Below, piece by piece: positions 1 to 10,093 of a DNA stretch of 64,000 nt. How positions within the stretch are numbered: position 1 is the first letter of the stretch; the number at the start of each line of letters is the position of its first letter. Position numbers and translations under genes: made by a program. The notes under the pieces are model-generated. The model saw nothing but the letters and a program-made list of their open reading frames with translations. It made no database searches and was not told where the DNA came from. The stretch comes from Leptonema illini DSM 21528 (lineage in GTDB: Bacteria > Spirochaetota > Leptospiria > Leptospirales > Leptonemataceae), in NCBI RefSeq assembly GCF_000243335.1, contig NZ_JH597773.1, positions 1,199,989 to 1,263,988 on the forward strand. Direction: 5' to 3'.

Positions 1-35
1 GCTCATCCGTTTCTCTACGTCGCAGCTTCATAGGC

Positions 36-413
36 TTATTCCGGACAGAGTTTACTCACTGCCTTAAGCATCAGTTCCGGAGCGAAAGGTTTTACGATCC
101 AGGCCTTTGCTCCCTGCATCTGGCCCTTCATCTTCATATCTTCGCTTGATTCCGTCGTCAGCATGATGACGGGAATAAACCGCGCCTCTTCATACTGCGG
201 ATCGTTTTTGATGGCGGTCAGGAATTCCAGTCCGTTCATCTCGGGCATGTTAACGTCGCAGATAATTAGATTAAATTTGCCGGTCGACAGCTTTGCAAGC
301 GCCTGCTTTCCGTTCTCTGCGGTCTCAGTTTCGTAACCGGCCGCCTTCAGGCTGATACTTACAAGCTGCCGTATGCTTGCCGAATCGTCGACGATAAGAA
401 TCCTCTTTGCCAT
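36..413 (-). CDS. CheY-like single-domain response regulator
   Basis: Stand-alone receiver domain of 125 aa, the usual length for CheY. It shows the phospho-acceptor pattern: acidic pair in ILIVDDSAS near residues 5-13, the Asp in ICDVNMPEMNGLEF near residue 53, the Thr of IMLTTES, and the Lys in WIVKPF. There is no output domain, so it should act by binding a partner (flagellar switch or kinase) when phosphorylated. It lies about 45 bp downstream of a methyl-accepting chemotaxis protein on the same strand, which supports a chemotaxis role. No kinase gene lies next to it; the CheA at 42.8-44.5 kb is one candidate. Family assignment is firm, exact partner unknown. Confidence 0.93.
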   Translation of the reverse strand: MAKRILIVDDSASIRQLVSISLKAAGYETETAENGKQALAKLSTGKFNLIICDVNMPEMNGLEFLTAIKNDPQYEEARFIPVIMLTTESSEDMKMKGQMQGAKAWIVKPFAPELMLKAVSKLCPE

Positions 414-456
414 GCGTTATCCTCTTTTAAGTGGGAGGCTCTGCCTCTCCGTCATA

Positions 457-2169
457 TCAGAATTTCATGTAATGACCCGACGCATCCGTCGGTCTGTCCG
501 TCTCGGATTTCGTTTGCGGGGCGCCGTTCTTTCGCTGCCGCTCCATCTTCGACGCCTGCAATCTGAAGAAAGCGACGGCCTGCATGAGGCCTTCGGCCTG
601 CGATGAAAGCTCTTCTGCCGTCGCCGCAAGCTCTTCGGAGCTTGATGCGTTCTTCTGCGTCACTTCATCGATCTGCGCCATCGCCTGATTGATCTGCTGG
701 ATGCCGTCCATCTGCTGCTGCGAGGCGACGGCGATCTCCTGAATCAGGTCCGCCGTCTTTTGAATGCCCGGCAGGATGGCGTTGATGCGCGAGCCTGCGT
801 TCTCAGACAGCTTGACGCTGCTGCCTGCAAGAGCCGAGATCTCCTGGGCTGCAAGCTGACTGCGTTCGGCTAACTTTCTCACCTCGCCGGCGACTACGGC
901 GAAGCCGCGACCGTGTTCGCCGGCTCGGGCCGCCTCGATGGCGGCGTTCAGGGCAAGCAGGTTCGTCTGATAGGCGATCTCTTCGATGATGGCGATCTTC
1001 TCGGCGATGACTTTCATGGCGCCGACCGTTTCGTCGACGGCCTGTCCGCCTTCGGTGGCCTCGCCGGCCGTCGTGACGGCCATCTTGCGCGTTTCAGCCG
1101 CATGTTCGGCGTTTTGATCGATGATGCTTGAGATCTGTTCGAGCGATGCCGTCGTCTCTTCAAGGTTAGCCGCCTGTTCGCTCGTTGATTCGCTTAACTC
1201 CTGTGCGGCGTTGGAAACCTCGCGGGAGGCCTGGAAAAGGCCGTCAGCGTTGGAGCGGACCTGTTCGAGAGTGAGGCTGAGCTTTTCACTTAGTGCTACG
1301 ACATTTCTGAGTATGGAGCCGATCTCATCTTTTCGAATGCTGTCGGTATCGATCTCTGATATGACGGTGAAGTCTCCGCCCGATAGCCTTTCGATGACGC
1401 CGTTCAGAGCGCTGATAGGTTGCTTCACGACGAGTCGGAACAGAATCGTGATCGCGATCATCGAACCGATAAAGAGGGCGAGGCCGATGCCGACATCCTG
1501 AATGATCATCTCCTGTTTCATGGCCTGTAGCTCGCCGAGCGGCATGGTGAGTTCGAAGGCTCCGTGAACCTCGCCTTCTTTCCAGCCCTCCATTTTAGCG
1601 CCGGTGATGTCTTTGCCGTCGTCACGCCCCCAGATGCGTTCCGAATCGCGCGGATCTCCGTGACAGTTCAGGCACTCGGCCGAAAGCCGGATGGCTCGAT
1701 AGTATTTAACCTCGTTACGGTCGGTATCTATGTAATAGTGCTCGATAAGATCTTCGCTCTGCAATTTTTTAAGGATTTCAAGCTGTTTCGCATCAGGCTT
1801 GTTGTCGGGATTGCGCGGATATTCTTTCGGAACGCGAAACTCGATGCCGAGATCCTTTGCCTGCATCTCCATGACCTGAATCGCAGAAAGAATAGGCACG
1901 ACGGTTTTGACATGCTTCTCCCAGTCGTCTTTAAGAAGAGCGATACTGCCTTCGCGGTCCTTCTCGTTCCAGTAGATTCTCGAGGTTCGCTCGCGTACGC
2001 CTTCGGCCAGGATGGTCAAGGATCTGGCCTTTTCAACATGATCGGCTACGTAGCTTGTCTCAAGTTTTATGATGGACAGTGCTGTGACGATGCCTGTAAC
2101 CAGCAGGATAAGCAGGGCCGTGAACGATATGATACGGGCCTGTAATGTCCAGTTTTTGAAAAGATTCAT
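457..2169 (-). CDS. Methyl-accepting chemotaxis protein with CxxCH periplasmic domain
   Basis: Chemoreceptor of 570 aa. A membrane segment lies at about residues 13-33 and a second at about 227-248. Between them is a periplasmic domain of the DUF3365/Tll0287 type with a CLNCH motif (C166, C169, H170), the signature for covalent c-type haem. A HAMP linker follows, then a long coiled-coil signalling domain with the near-invariant hairpin tip around [19 protein letters not shown]. It probably senses redox state or a gas/small molecule through haem and signals to CheA/CheW; this is inferred from the motif. The next gene downstream is the CheY-like regulator. The call as an MCP is very secure; the haem is predicted only. 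Confidence 0.95.
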   Translation of the reverse strand: MNLFKNWTLQARIISFTALLILLVTGIVTALSIIKLETSYVADHVEKARSLTILAEGVRERTSRIYWNEKDREGSIALLKDDWEKHVKTVVPILSAIQVMEMQAKDLGIEFRVPKEYPRNPDNKPDAKQLEILKKLQSEDLIEHYYIDTDRNEVKYYRAIRLSAECLNCHGDPRDSERIWGRDDGKDITGAKMEGWKEGEVHGAFELTMPLGELQAMKQEMIIQDVGIGLALFIGSMIAITILFRLVVKQPISALNGVIERLSGGDFTVISEIDTDSIRKDEIGSILRNVVALSEKLSLTLEQVRSNADGLFQASREVSNAAQELSESTSEQAANLEETTASLEQISSIIDQNAEHAAETRKMAVTTAGEATEGGQAVDETVGAMKVIAEKIAIIEEIAYQTNLLALNAAIEAARAGEHGRGFAVVAGEVRKLAERSQLAAQEISALAGSSVKLSENAGSRINAILPGIQKTADLIQEIAVASQQQMDGIQQINQAMAQIDEVTQKNASSSEELAATAEELSSQAEGLMQAVAFFRLQASKMERQRKNGAPQTKSETDRPTDASGHYMKF

Positions 2170-2447
2170 GCTGCAATCCTGTTTTCGCCTCTGGCGATGC
2201 TGTTACTATTATCGGTCAGCCGATGGGCCTGCATTTAAGAGCCGGCCCCAAAACTCGCCCTTAGGTTCGGGACGAGAGAGATTATCTCAACGAGATGAGC
2301 ATGAAACATGCTCTCTGGCAAACATTTTTCTTCTGATCCAGAATCCCGGGTTCTCTCAGAAGTTGGCCCGGAATCAAGCGGCATGAGCCGGAGCAATCTT
2401 TGAGAATAGGGCGGATTCTGACTTCCCGTAAAGAATCTGTCGTAGCT

Positions 2448-3689
2448 TTACGCCGGCAGACCGAGCGCCAGACGCAGGAATCGGACGATGCCGGCATCAC
2501 GCCGGGACAGCAGGCGATCGAGGGCTGCGGCGGCGCCGAATGCCAGCGCAAACAGCAGCCCCAGCTTTAGAAAAAGCGGCAGATCGGCCAGCACCCGCAG
2601 TATCCACGTGTGGATGATATAGACGGTAAAGGAGATGCCGGCCAGATAAGAAATCGTCGATCCGATTGTTCCGCCAGAACCGCCAGATGCAACGGAACCA
2701 TGCAATAAAGAATCAAGAGGCCCGTTCAGTGATCTGAAAAGCCAGACCACAGACATCGCATAGCACCAGATCGTATAGCGGTGAAAATGATCGAAGTTGC
2801 CAGGATCCTGTCCGTCGTTACGATACAGATACTCGGCGAAAACGGCGGCGAAGCTGAGCGTCACGGCAAGGGCGGCCAGCACGATCATAAGCGGACGATC
2901 GACCCTCTCGGTAGAGGCGTCTTTGCGGGCCAGGGTGATTCCGGCGTAGAAATAGAAAAGCCAGGAGATGAAGAAAGAGGAGGGGAATCTCGGTCGATCG
3001 ATTCCCATCTCATGAAAGAAAAGATGCGACGGCGTCTGATAGCTGAGCTGTAAGAGCAGAAGCAGGGCCAGCACCGTATAGTTAAGAGCGGAACCGAGGC
3101 GAATCCTGATAAGAAAAGGGAAGAATAGATAACACCACAGGATGATCGTGAAAAAATAGAAATGATAATCCGCTCCCGTCGCCCACATCGTCCACAGAAG
3201 CGTCTTCACGCTTTTCCAGAGAGAGCCGGCGAGGCCGAGATCGGCAAACCATCCCATGCGATTGTTCAGCAGAAGCAGGCCGATCGTCCAGACGACAAAG
3301 GGGATGCCGATGCGCATCATCCGGTTCTTATAGAAATCCGCAGCCGAAGCGTAAAGACTCTGTCCGTCGCGAAAGCGTATGGCCAGCCCATAGCCCGAAA
3401 GAAAAACGAAAACGGGAACGGCGAAACGCGAAAGCTGATTCAAAAGCACGCCGATGAAGTCGGTCATGCCGGCCGTTTCAGGGGTTCGATAGTTCATCTG
3501 CGCCGTATAGGTCGCATGGATGGTTAAGACGGCAAGGATGGATAACAGGCGAACGAATTGAGAAACGGGCAGAGTCACGAACACAGAGATCGGGGCGGGC
3601 TCGCGCTGTAAAGCGCGAAAGACAGAAGGGCGTCGTTCAGAGCGCTTCGATCGGATACGGCAATGCGGCGTCGGCGGGGATGCGCTCAA
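2448..3689 (-). CDS. Acyltransferase 3 family membrane protein
   Basis: Polytopic membrane protein of up to 413 aa with roughly ten hydrophobic segments and the family's N-terminal motif around RLLSILAVLTIHATY, whose His is the conserved catalytic-type residue. Members (OafA/WecH-like) transfer acyl groups to surface sugars or lipids; the substrate here cannot be told. The first codons overlap the end of the upstream radical SAM gene by 53 bp in another frame, so the true start may lie further in, shortly before the first membrane helix. The overlap suggests one transcript with the radical SAM gene. Confidence 0.85.
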   Translation of the reverse strand: MSASPPTPHCRIRSKRSERRPSVFRALQREPAPISVFVTLPVSQFVRLLSILAVLTIHATYTAQMNYRTPETAGMTDFIGVLLNQLSRFAVPVFVFLSGYGLAIRFRDGQSLYASAADFYKNRMMRIGIPFVVWTIGLLLLNNRMGWFADLGLAGSLWKSVKTLLWTMWATGADYHFYFFTIILWCYLFFPFLIRIRLGSALNYTVLALLLLLQLSYQTPSHLFFHEMGIDRPRFPSSFFISWLFYFYAGITLARKDASTERVDRPLMIVLAALAVTLSFAAVFAEYLYRNDGQDPGNFDHFHRYTIWCYAMSVVWLFRSLNGPLDSLLHGSVASGGSGGTIGSTISYLAGISFTVYIIHTWILRVLADLPLFLKLGLLFALAFGAAAALDRLLSRRDAGIVRFLRLALGLPA

Positions 3690-4911
3690 TCGTCGCCCTG
3701 CGAAACTCCGGATCCTGCATGCGACAGACCTTCGATCGGCGGCGATACTGCGGCGTCGCGATCATGCGCTTCCATAGAGTATCGATGCTCTCGTCCGGAT
3801 AACGTCCGATCGTCAGCGGGGTGAAGTCGCACGGACACATATCGCCCGTGCTCGACAGATAGAACTGCGTATTCGCCGCGAAGCAGAAGCTGCTTCCGAT
3901 TTCAGATGTGAGAATACTCTGCGGCGTCACCGCCGGATACTCCGGGCGGGCCCGGTAGGCCCTGGTTAACGAATCGATCATTCGGCGTGTCGGCATATCG
4001 AGAAAGGTGCAGCAATCCGACGACATGCGTCCGACGGGAATCGCGTCGAAGAACGTCACCTCGTTCGCCTGCCATTCGCGGGCGAGTTCCATCGTGCGCT
4101 CGAATACGCCATCCTGCACCCGCTCCGTCGTAAGATACGACGATACGGCGACGGCAAGGCCGGCCTCTTTCGCATTGGCAATTCCCTCGGCAAGTTTATG
4201 AAAAAGCCCCGGGCGCTTTCGCAGCGCGTCGTGCTCGCCTGCTTCGGGAGAATCAAGCGAAACAAAGACTCCGCTTAACCCGGCGGCGACAAGGGACCGG
4301 CAACGTCCTGCCGTCAGATATTCGCCGTTTGTGAACATGACCGCCTGCGCTCGATCATCGACCGCTTCGATGATGCTTTCCAGGCCGCGGCGTAGAAGCG
4401 GCTCGCCTCCAAGTAAGATGATGTTGGTGACGCCCAGTTCGACGGCTTCTTTTACGGCCTGTTGCAGCTGCGCGTCGCTGAGGTTTTTATTGGCAGATGC
4501 CATGTGATAATCGGCGCTGCAATGGGCACACCGGCACTGGCATGCCTTTGTGACGCCGATCGTCGCCGCCTGCGGAAGACGCTCTTTCGCAAACTTGCGG
4601 CGCAATCGCATGTAGAGTGATCGGCGGCCCGCTTCTGAATTCATCACAGGTTGATAAAGGCTGAAGCGAATCTGATCGTCTGTTCCTATATTGCGGTATT
4701 TTCGCGTTTGCTGAAGATACTCTTCAAGATAGCGTCGGGCCGCCTCAGGCAGCGTCGGTCCGGGCATCAGACTGAGATAACTGGCGCTTTCTTCTTTAAT
4801 GACGGTTAGCTGAAAATCAAAAAGAGGATCGGATGATTCACTGGAGAAAGGCGCAGATACCACAGGACAGATTTCGAAGGACCAGGTATACGAGAAACTA
4901 AAAAAAAGCAA
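3637..4911 (-). CDS. Radical SAM protein
   Basis: Radical SAM enzyme of up to 424 aa. The cluster motif CxxxCxxC is seen in CQCRCAHC near residues 132-139, followed by the GGEP motif (LLGGEPLLRR) and a strand-rich barrel. The C-terminal part has Cys residues in GDMCPCDF, like the SPASM/twitch extensions that hold an auxiliary cluster. Substrate is not predictable; such proteins modify peptides or small molecules. The N-terminal 48 residues look atypical, and a Met at residue 49 (position 4767) is an alternative start. It is divergently arranged from the symporter gene starting at 4964. Confidence 0.85.
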   Translation of the reverse strand: MLFFSFSYTWSFEICPVVSAPFSSESSDPLFDFQLTVIKEESASYLSLMPGPTLPEAARRYLEEYLQQTRKYRNIGTDDQIRFSLYQPVMNSEAGRRSLYMRLRRKFAKERLPQAATIGVTKACQCRCAHCSADYHMASANKNLSDAQLQQAVKEAVELGVTNIILLGGEPLLRRGLESIIEAVDDRAQAVMFTNGEYLTAGRCRSLVAAGLSGVFVSLDSPEAGEHDALRKRPGLFHKLAEGIANAKEAGLAVAVSSYLTTERVQDGVFERTMELAREWQANEVTFFDAIPVGRMSSDCCTFLDMPTRRMIDSLTRAYRARPEYPAVTPQSILTSEIGSSFCFAANTQFYLSSTGDMCPCDFTPLTIGRYPDESIDTLWKRMIATPQYRRRSKVCRMQDPEFRRATIERIPADAALPYPIEAL

Positions 4912-4963
4912 GGATCAGGAGGAAAGGCTTTACAGCAGGGACGCCATTCCTACAAAACCGCTC

Positions 4964-6376
4964 ATGAATCTGAATGTCATTCTCTTTTCACAGATGCCGC
5001 CGATGGCCGTTCTAGCGACCGTTCTCACTGCCATCGACGAAGGCATCGGCGCGCTGAACGATATCGTCTGGGGGCCCCTGATGCTGGCCCTTCTCTTCGG
5101 CACGCACATCTTCCTCACCTTTCGTCTGCGCTTCATTCAGCGTTTTATACCGCTCGGCATCCGCATCTCTATGAAGAAAGACACAGGGACGGGCGATGTG
5201 AGCCAGGCCGGCGCTCTGGCCACGGCTCTTGCGGCGACGGTGGGCACGGGCAATATCGTCGGCGTGGCAACGGCCGTCGGTCTTGGCGGCCCGGGCGCCG
5301 TGCTCTGGATGTGGCTAACGGGAGTGTTCGGTATCGCTACGAAGTATGCAGAGGCGCTGCTCTCGATTCGCTATCGGGAGATCGACGAGAACGGCAATAT
5401 CGTCGGTGGTCCGATGTTCGTTCTGGAGAAAGGCCTGAAGATGAGATGGGCCGGCGTTCTCTTCGCCGTACTCACCGTCATCGCCTCGTTTGGCATCGGC
5501 AATATGGTGCAGGCCCATTCCATATCAGATCTGCTTCACGACAATGCGGGCGTTTCTCCTTTTATAACGGGAGCCGTTCTTGCGATTCTTACCGCCCTTG
5601 TGATTCTTGGCGGCCTGCGTCGCATCGCCGGCGTTTGCGAGGCGCTTGTTCCTTTGATGGCCGTCATCTATATGGCGGCGACCGTTCTGTTACTGATTAT
5701 GGGATGGCAGACGCTGCCGGCGACCATACAGCTGATCTTTGAATCTGCCTTTTCGGGCCAGGCGGCCGTCGGCGGCTTCCTGGGCGCAGGTCTTCGTGAG
5801 GCCATCCGCTTTGGTATTGCTCGCGGCCTTTTCTCGAACGAATCGGGTATGGGAAGCGCCCCGATCGTCGCCGCGGCGGCAAAGACGCGAAACCCCGTTC
5901 GTCAGGCCCTCGTTTCTTCGACGGGAACGTTCTGGGATACGGTCGTCATCTGCGCCCTTACAGGCCTTGTGCTTGTAAACACCGGAGTGTGGCAGTCCGG
6001 CCAGAAAGGGGCGCCGCTCACGGCGATGGCATTCGAACAGCTGGGACCGGTCGGTCCGATCGTTCTCACGATCTGCCTTCTGCTTTTCGTTTTCAGCACC
6101 ATCATCGGATGGTCGTATTATGGCGAGCGCGCCCTTGAATATCTGGCCGGCGTGAAATCGCTGATTCCGTTTCGCATTATCTGGGTTGCGGTCGTTTTTC
6201 TTGGAGCTGTAACCGAGATGCATGTCGTCTGGAATTTTGCCGACACGGCCAATGCGCTTATGGCCATCCCGAACCTTCTCGCATTACTGCTGCTCTCGGG
6301 CGTCGTTGTGAAAGAAACGCGGCGCTGGTTGTGGTCGGGCAACATCGACGAAGAAGATCCGGAATTGAAAGGCTAA
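4964..6376 (+). CDS. Sodium:alanine symporter (AGCS family)
   Basis: Inner-membrane transporter of 470 aa with about ten to eleven hydrophobic helices. Recognisable AGCS features are the GTGNIVGVATAVGLGGPGAV stretch near residues 97-116 and GLFSNESGMGSAPIVAAAAK near residue 290. Members import alanine or glycine with sodium. Length matches the family. The start is not backed by a good Shine-Dalgarno sequence; Met at residue 11 is an alternative. The gene is divergent from the radical SAM gene and is followed by folD in the same direction. Confidence 0.95.
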   Translation: MNLNVILFSQMPPMAVLATVLTAIDEGIGALNDIVWGPLMLALLFGTHIFLTFRLRFIQRFIPLGIRISMKKDTGTGDVSQAGALATALAATVGTGNIVGVATAVGLGGPGAVLWMWLTGVFGIATKYAEALLSIRYREIDENGNIVGGPMFVLEKGLKMRWAGVLFAVLTVIASFGIGNMVQAHSISDLLHDNAGVSPFITGAVLAILTALVILGGLRRIAGVCEALVPLMAVIYMAATVLLLIMGWQTLPATIQLIFESAFSGQAAVGGFLGAGLREAIRFGIARGLFSNESGMGSAPIVAAAAKTRNPVRQALVSSTGTFWDTVVICALTGLVLVNTGVWQSGQKGAPLTAMAFEQLGPVGPIVLTICLLLFVFSTIIGWSYYGERALEYLAGVKSLIPFRIIWVAVVFLGAVTEMHVVWNFADTANALMAIPNLLALLLLSGVVVKETRRWLWSGNIDEEDPELKG

Positions 6377-6513
6377 CGCAGGTAAGGACGGTATCTGCAA
6401 AGCGGACGGCTCGCAAGGTCATTGCATTTTTCCCGAAAGGGAATCGTAAAACCTTTGCGGAGCCGTCGCCCGTACACAAACTGGCAACAGCACTCTTAGA
6501 ATCGAGCCTCACT

Positions 6514-7374
6514 ATGACCTCTCAGACGAATCCCGTACTCCTTGATGGAAAGACCCTGGCCGCAAAGATCCGCGGTGAACTGAAAGATCGTTCCATAAAA
6601 CTTCAAAAGGAAAAGGGCAAGCGGCCCGTGCTTGCCACCATTCTTGTCGGCGCCGATCCGGCATCGGCCACCTACGTGAAGATGAAAGGCAAGGCCTGCG
6701 AATCGTGCGAGATGGACTCAAAGAAGGTCGAGCTGCCCGACACGACGACGACCGAACAGCTGCTTGCCGTCATCGACGAACTGAACGCCGATGATACGAT
6801 CGACGGCATCCTGCTTCAACATCCTGTTCCGTCGCAGATCGACGAACGCCTCTGCTTTGATCGCATTCTGCCCGAGAAGGACGTCGACGGCGTGACCACA
6901 GTCGGCTTCGGTCGCATCAGCTTCGGATTGCCCGCCTATGCATCGTGTACGCCTGCCGGTATCATGAGGCTGCTTGCCGAGTATAACATTCCGCTTCAGG
7001 GCAAGCGAGCCGTCGTCGTCGGACGTTCGGCCATCCTCGGTCGTCCGCTGGCCGCTCTTCTGCTTGAGGCGAACGCCACCGTAACGGTCTGCCATTCAAG
7101 AACGACGAATCTGCCCGACGTCGTGCGCGAAGGCGACCTCGTTTTCGCCTGCGTCGGTAAGCCGAACTTCATCAAAGGGGATTGGCTGAAAGAAGGCGTC
7201 GTGCTTGTGGACGCCGGCTATAACGAAGGCAACGTAGGCGACGCCGATTATGAATCGTGTTATCCGAAGTCTTCGTTTATCACGCCCGTTCCGGGTGGAG
7301 TCGGTCCGATGACGATCGCCATGCTGCTCAGTCATACCGTAGCGGAGGCCGAACGGAAAGTATCCGCTCGATAA
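6514..7374 (+). CDS. folD: Bifunctional methylenetetrahydrofolate dehydrogenase/cyclohydrolase
   Basis: FolD, 286 aa from the chosen start, interconverts methylene-, methenyl- and formyl-tetrahydrofolate in one-carbon metabolism. Seen are the substrate-loop region ATYVKMKGKACE with the catalytic-type Lys, the QHPVPSQID motif and the NADP-binding VVVGRSAILGRPLAALLL. An open frame extends upstream to 6331, but the first 61 residues overlap the end of the symporter gene and look unlike FolD; the start at 6514 gives the family's length. The 3' end overlaps the convergent rlmB gene by 47 bp. Confidence 0.97.
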   Translation: MTSQTNPVLLDGKTLAAKIRGELKDRSIKLQKEKGKRPVLATILVGADPASATYVKMKGKACESCEMDSKKVELPDTTTTEQLLAVIDELNADDTIDGILLQHPVPSQIDERLCFDRILPEKDVDGVTTVGFGRISFGLPAYASCTPAGIMRLLAEYNIPLQGKRAVVVGRSAILGRPLAALLLEANATVTVCHSRTTNLPDVVREGDLVFACVGKPNFIKGDWLKEGVVLVDAGYNEGNVGDADYESCYPKSSFITPVPGGVGPMTIAMLLSHTVAEAERKVSAR

Positions 7375-8398
7375 GGATGGCGCCGGCGACGGCCGCGTTA
7401 AGCGAGCTCAGCCGGCCGTGCATCGGAATGCTGATGACGTAGTCCGAGCGTTCGATCAGCGAACGCTTGAGCCCTTCGCCTTCGTGGCCTATCATGAGGA
7501 TGTAACGGCCGTTCTCGGGTAACTCGTCGACCTCGTCGGTCCAGAGATAAACGGGCCCGGAACCCTTGCCCTTCGCCATGCTGATCTGCTTTGCGCGGCC
7601 TCTTCCAAATTCGGCGAGGATCGTTTCGTTCGAGCGTTTTGCGCGACGTCCGGCAAGTTCATCCTGGCCAGCTCTGCCGTCCTCATCGCTTCCGGCGCGA
7701 TCTTCTTGCTCTTCATCGTCGTCATCGTCTTCATCATCATCGTTGATATCGATTTCAAGCGCATAGTCCGATCCGTATTTCTCTTCGGGCTCGGCGGCAA
7801 GCGACTCCGCTCCGGATTGATGTTCGTCGTCAGGACGTCCGGCGGCGGCCAGCACCCAGTATTGACGGTCCATGGCGTCGCGAAGAAGTCCATCGGGATT
7901 AGCCATGATAAATACGGGCAGATGCTGCGAACCGCCGGCTGAGATGCGATCCGACACCTCGTTCGGTCGCACGCCTTTTCCGGTAACGATGAGGGCCATC
8001 GCTCCGAGCGCCTCAGCGCTACGAATTAGCGAGCCGAGATTCTGCGCATCCTGAACGCGGTCGGTTAATACATAAAGGCCGGGATGATTCTCAAGCGCCT
8101 CGCGAATCGTCCGCGCCGGATCAGGCCTTCGCAGACCGCCGGCCGCCTGAACGGAGGCCAGAGCGCCTGCATCGGTGACCTCGACGACGATGCCCTGATG
8201 GTTGCCGTCGCAGATCTTATCGAGTTCGGCTCGCGGCCGCTCTTCGATGCGATCCTTCATACCTTTCATGAAAGGCAGAAGGATGGCCATGAACTTCTTC
8301 GGCAGAGAGGTAGATACATAGATACGCCGCACAGCCGACGGATCGGGCTTGCTGCGAAAGAATTCTTCGACGGGTCGTCTTCCGTAAATACGTTTCAT
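7328..8398 (-). CDS. rlmB: 23S rRNA 2'-O-methyltransferase of the SpoU/TrmH family with an acidic insertion
   Basis: 356 aa from the start at 8398. The N-terminal RNA-binding part begins MKRIYGRRPVEEFF, typical of RlmB. The SPOUT domain shows VLTDRVQDAQNLGSLIRSAE (motif 1), MIGHEGEGLKR (motif 2) and SLNAAVAGAILIERI (motif 3). RlmB methylates G2251 of 23S rRNA; the family also holds tRNA enzymes, so target is by similarity. Odd feature: between the two parts of the SPOUT domain lies a low-complexity acidic insertion with a run of Asp codons (about 7700-7760), not expected in RlmB. The gene follows cysS by 25 bp and should share its transcript. The longer frame upstream to 8638 overlaps cysS and is rejected. 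Confidence 0.92.
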   Translation of the reverse strand: MKRIYGRRPVEEFFRSKPDPSAVRRIYVSTSLPKKFMAILLPFMKGMKDRIEERPRAELDKICDGNHQGIVVEVTDAGALASVQAAGGLRRPDPARTIREALENHPGLYVLTDRVQDAQNLGSLIRSAEALGAMALIVTGKGVRPNEVSDRISAGGSQHLPVFIMANPDGLLRDAMDRQYWVLAAAGRPDDEHQSGAESLAAEPEEKYGSDYALEIDINDDDEDDDDDEEQEDRAGSDEDGRAGQDELAGRRAKRSNETILAEFGRGRAKQISMAKGKGSGPVYLWTDEVDELPENGRYILMIGHEGEGLKRSLIERSDYVISIPMHGRLSSLNAAVAGAILIERILSVRPPLRYD

Positions 8399-8423
8399 CG
8401 TGATCGTTTCCGCATGCTCGGCG

Positions 8424-9965
8424 TCAGGCCGGCTCCCATGTCGTGCCCTTCGGCGTATCTTTGATAACGATGCCTTTTGCAAGCAGCTCGTCGCGAATGC
8501 GATCGGCCTCGGCGAAGTCCTTTCGCTTGCGTGCATCGTTTCGCTTCTCGATCCAGCCTTCGATCTCGTCGGCCGACAGGCTTGCCGACTTCGCCTCTTC
8601 GTGAAAGCGCAGAAGCCCGAATACGGAATCCATACCATAAAGGACGATCAGGAAATCGGTCAGCTCTTCTTTCGCCGCTTCGCGATCCAGAGCGGTGTTC
8701 GCTCTCGGCAACATCTCGAATGCTGCCGCAAGGGCCTTCGAGATATTCAGATCGTCGTCCATGGCCTCGATGAATTCGTGAATGCTCTGAGCGGCCTCTT
8801 TTGAATGCGGCGCAAGCTTTGCTCCGCCGTGCCCCGGACGATCGCCTCTGCGCTCGTTATACAGCGTCTTGATCTCTTGTTCTGAAAGACCGGTGGCCTG
8901 GATCAGGCGATCGACGGCCTTCTGCATGCGTTCGATCGAAGAACGCGCCGACTGAATCTGCGCGAAGGTGAAGTTCAGCTTCATGCGATAGTTCGTCGCA
9001 AGGAGCACATAGCGGATGCAGCGTGCAATCTCGCCCGATTTCACAAGCTCGATGAGCCACTCCGGCGCACGGCCCTCCTGGATGAGCTGGTTTGCTCCGT
9101 CTTCGGTCGTCAGGTCGCGAAGGGTATAAAAGTTACCCAGGGACTTCGACATCTTCTTGCCTTCGACGAGAAGATGTTCGTTATGAAACCAGGTGCGTAC
9201 GAAATTCTCGCCCGGATGCGCTCCGCAGCTCTGAGCGATCTCGTTCTCGTGATGCGGAAAGACGAGATCGATACCGCCGGCATGAATATCGATACCGTCA
9301 TGGCCGTAGATGCTGTGAATCATCGCCGAGCATTCAAGATGCCATCCGGGTCGACCTTGCCCGTACGGAGATTCCCATGCCGGCTCGTTAGCTCGCGTCG
9401 GCTTCTTCCAGAGGGCGAAGTCACGCACGTCTTCTTTCGTATATTCGTCGGCATCAAAGCGTCCGCCGGCGGCCGAGACAAGATTCTCGGCCTCGATCTT
9501 TGACAGGCGTCCGTAATCGCGAAAGCTTGAGATGCGGTAATAGACGCTGCCGTCGAGAACGTAGGTGTGTCCGTTTGTTTCAAGATCCTTCATCATCTGA
9601 AGCATCGAGTCTATATAGCGAGTCGCTCGCGGACGATGTTCGACAGGCTCGATCGACAGCGTTTTCAGATCTTCGAGAAAGGCCTCGATGTAAGGACCGA
9701 CGAACTGCTCGATCGTTTGCCCTTTCGCAAGGGCGTTGTCGATGATCTTGTCGTCGATGTCGGTGATGTTGCTCGTATGGTCGACGGTGTAGCCGCGAAA
9801 CTTCAGATAGCGGCGCAGCTGATCGACGGCAACGTAGGATCGAAAGTTGCCGATATGATTGAAATTGTAAACGGTCGGCCCGCAGTTGTAGATCGTCACC
9901 CGGTTCGGATCGGCGGGACGGAACTCCTCTTTTTTCTGGCTGAGAGTGTTGAAGAGTTTGAGCAT
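8424..9965 (-). CDS. cysS: Cysteinyl-tRNA synthetase
   Basis: Class I aminoacyl-tRNA synthetase of 513 aa charging tRNA-Cys. The HIGH-type motif appears in NFNHIGNFRSY near residue 36 and the KMSKS loop in KKMSKSLGNF near residue 274. Zinc-binding Cys/His residues are visible in YNCGPTVYN, HLECSAMIH and HHENEIAQS. A DALR-type helical C-terminal domain follows. Length is slightly above the usual 460-480 because of small insertions. Upstream AGGA about 13 bases from the start is a weak Shine-Dalgarno site. It is followed closely by rlmB, an order seen in many bacteria. Confidence 0.97.
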   Translation of the reverse strand: MLKLFNTLSQKKEEFRPADPNRVTIYNCGPTVYNFNHIGNFRSYVAVDQLRRYLKFRGYTVDHTSNITDIDDKIIDNALAKGQTIEQFVGPYIEAFLEDLKTLSIEPVEHRPRATRYIDSMLQMMKDLETNGHTYVLDGSVYYRISSFRDYGRLSKIEAENLVSAAGGRFDADEYTKEDVRDFALWKKPTRANEPAWESPYGQGRPGWHLECSAMIHSIYGHDGIDIHAGGIDLVFPHHENEIAQSCGAHPGENFVRTWFHNEHLLVEGKKMSKSLGNFYTLRDLTTEDGANQLIQEGRAPEWLIELVKSGEIARCIRYVLLATNYRMKLNFTFAQIQSARSSIERMQKAVDRLIQATGLSEQEIKTLYNERRGDRPGHGGAKLAPHSKEAAQSIHEFIEAMDDDLNISKALAAAFEMLPRANTALDREAAKEELTDFLIVLYGMDSVFGLLRFHEEAKSASLSADEIEGWIEKRNDARKRKDFAEADRIRDELLAKGIVIKDTPKGTTWEPA

Positions 9966-10093
9966 GGGATTTCTTTTCCTGACAGAGAGGCCATATTCGA
10001 AACGCCGCTTCGGAGAAAAAGTAATAAAAGTAATGAGGGGCTACCAGAAACATGCGCAAATAGCCAGCGGGGGAGGTTTTCGCGGCGGCGAGT

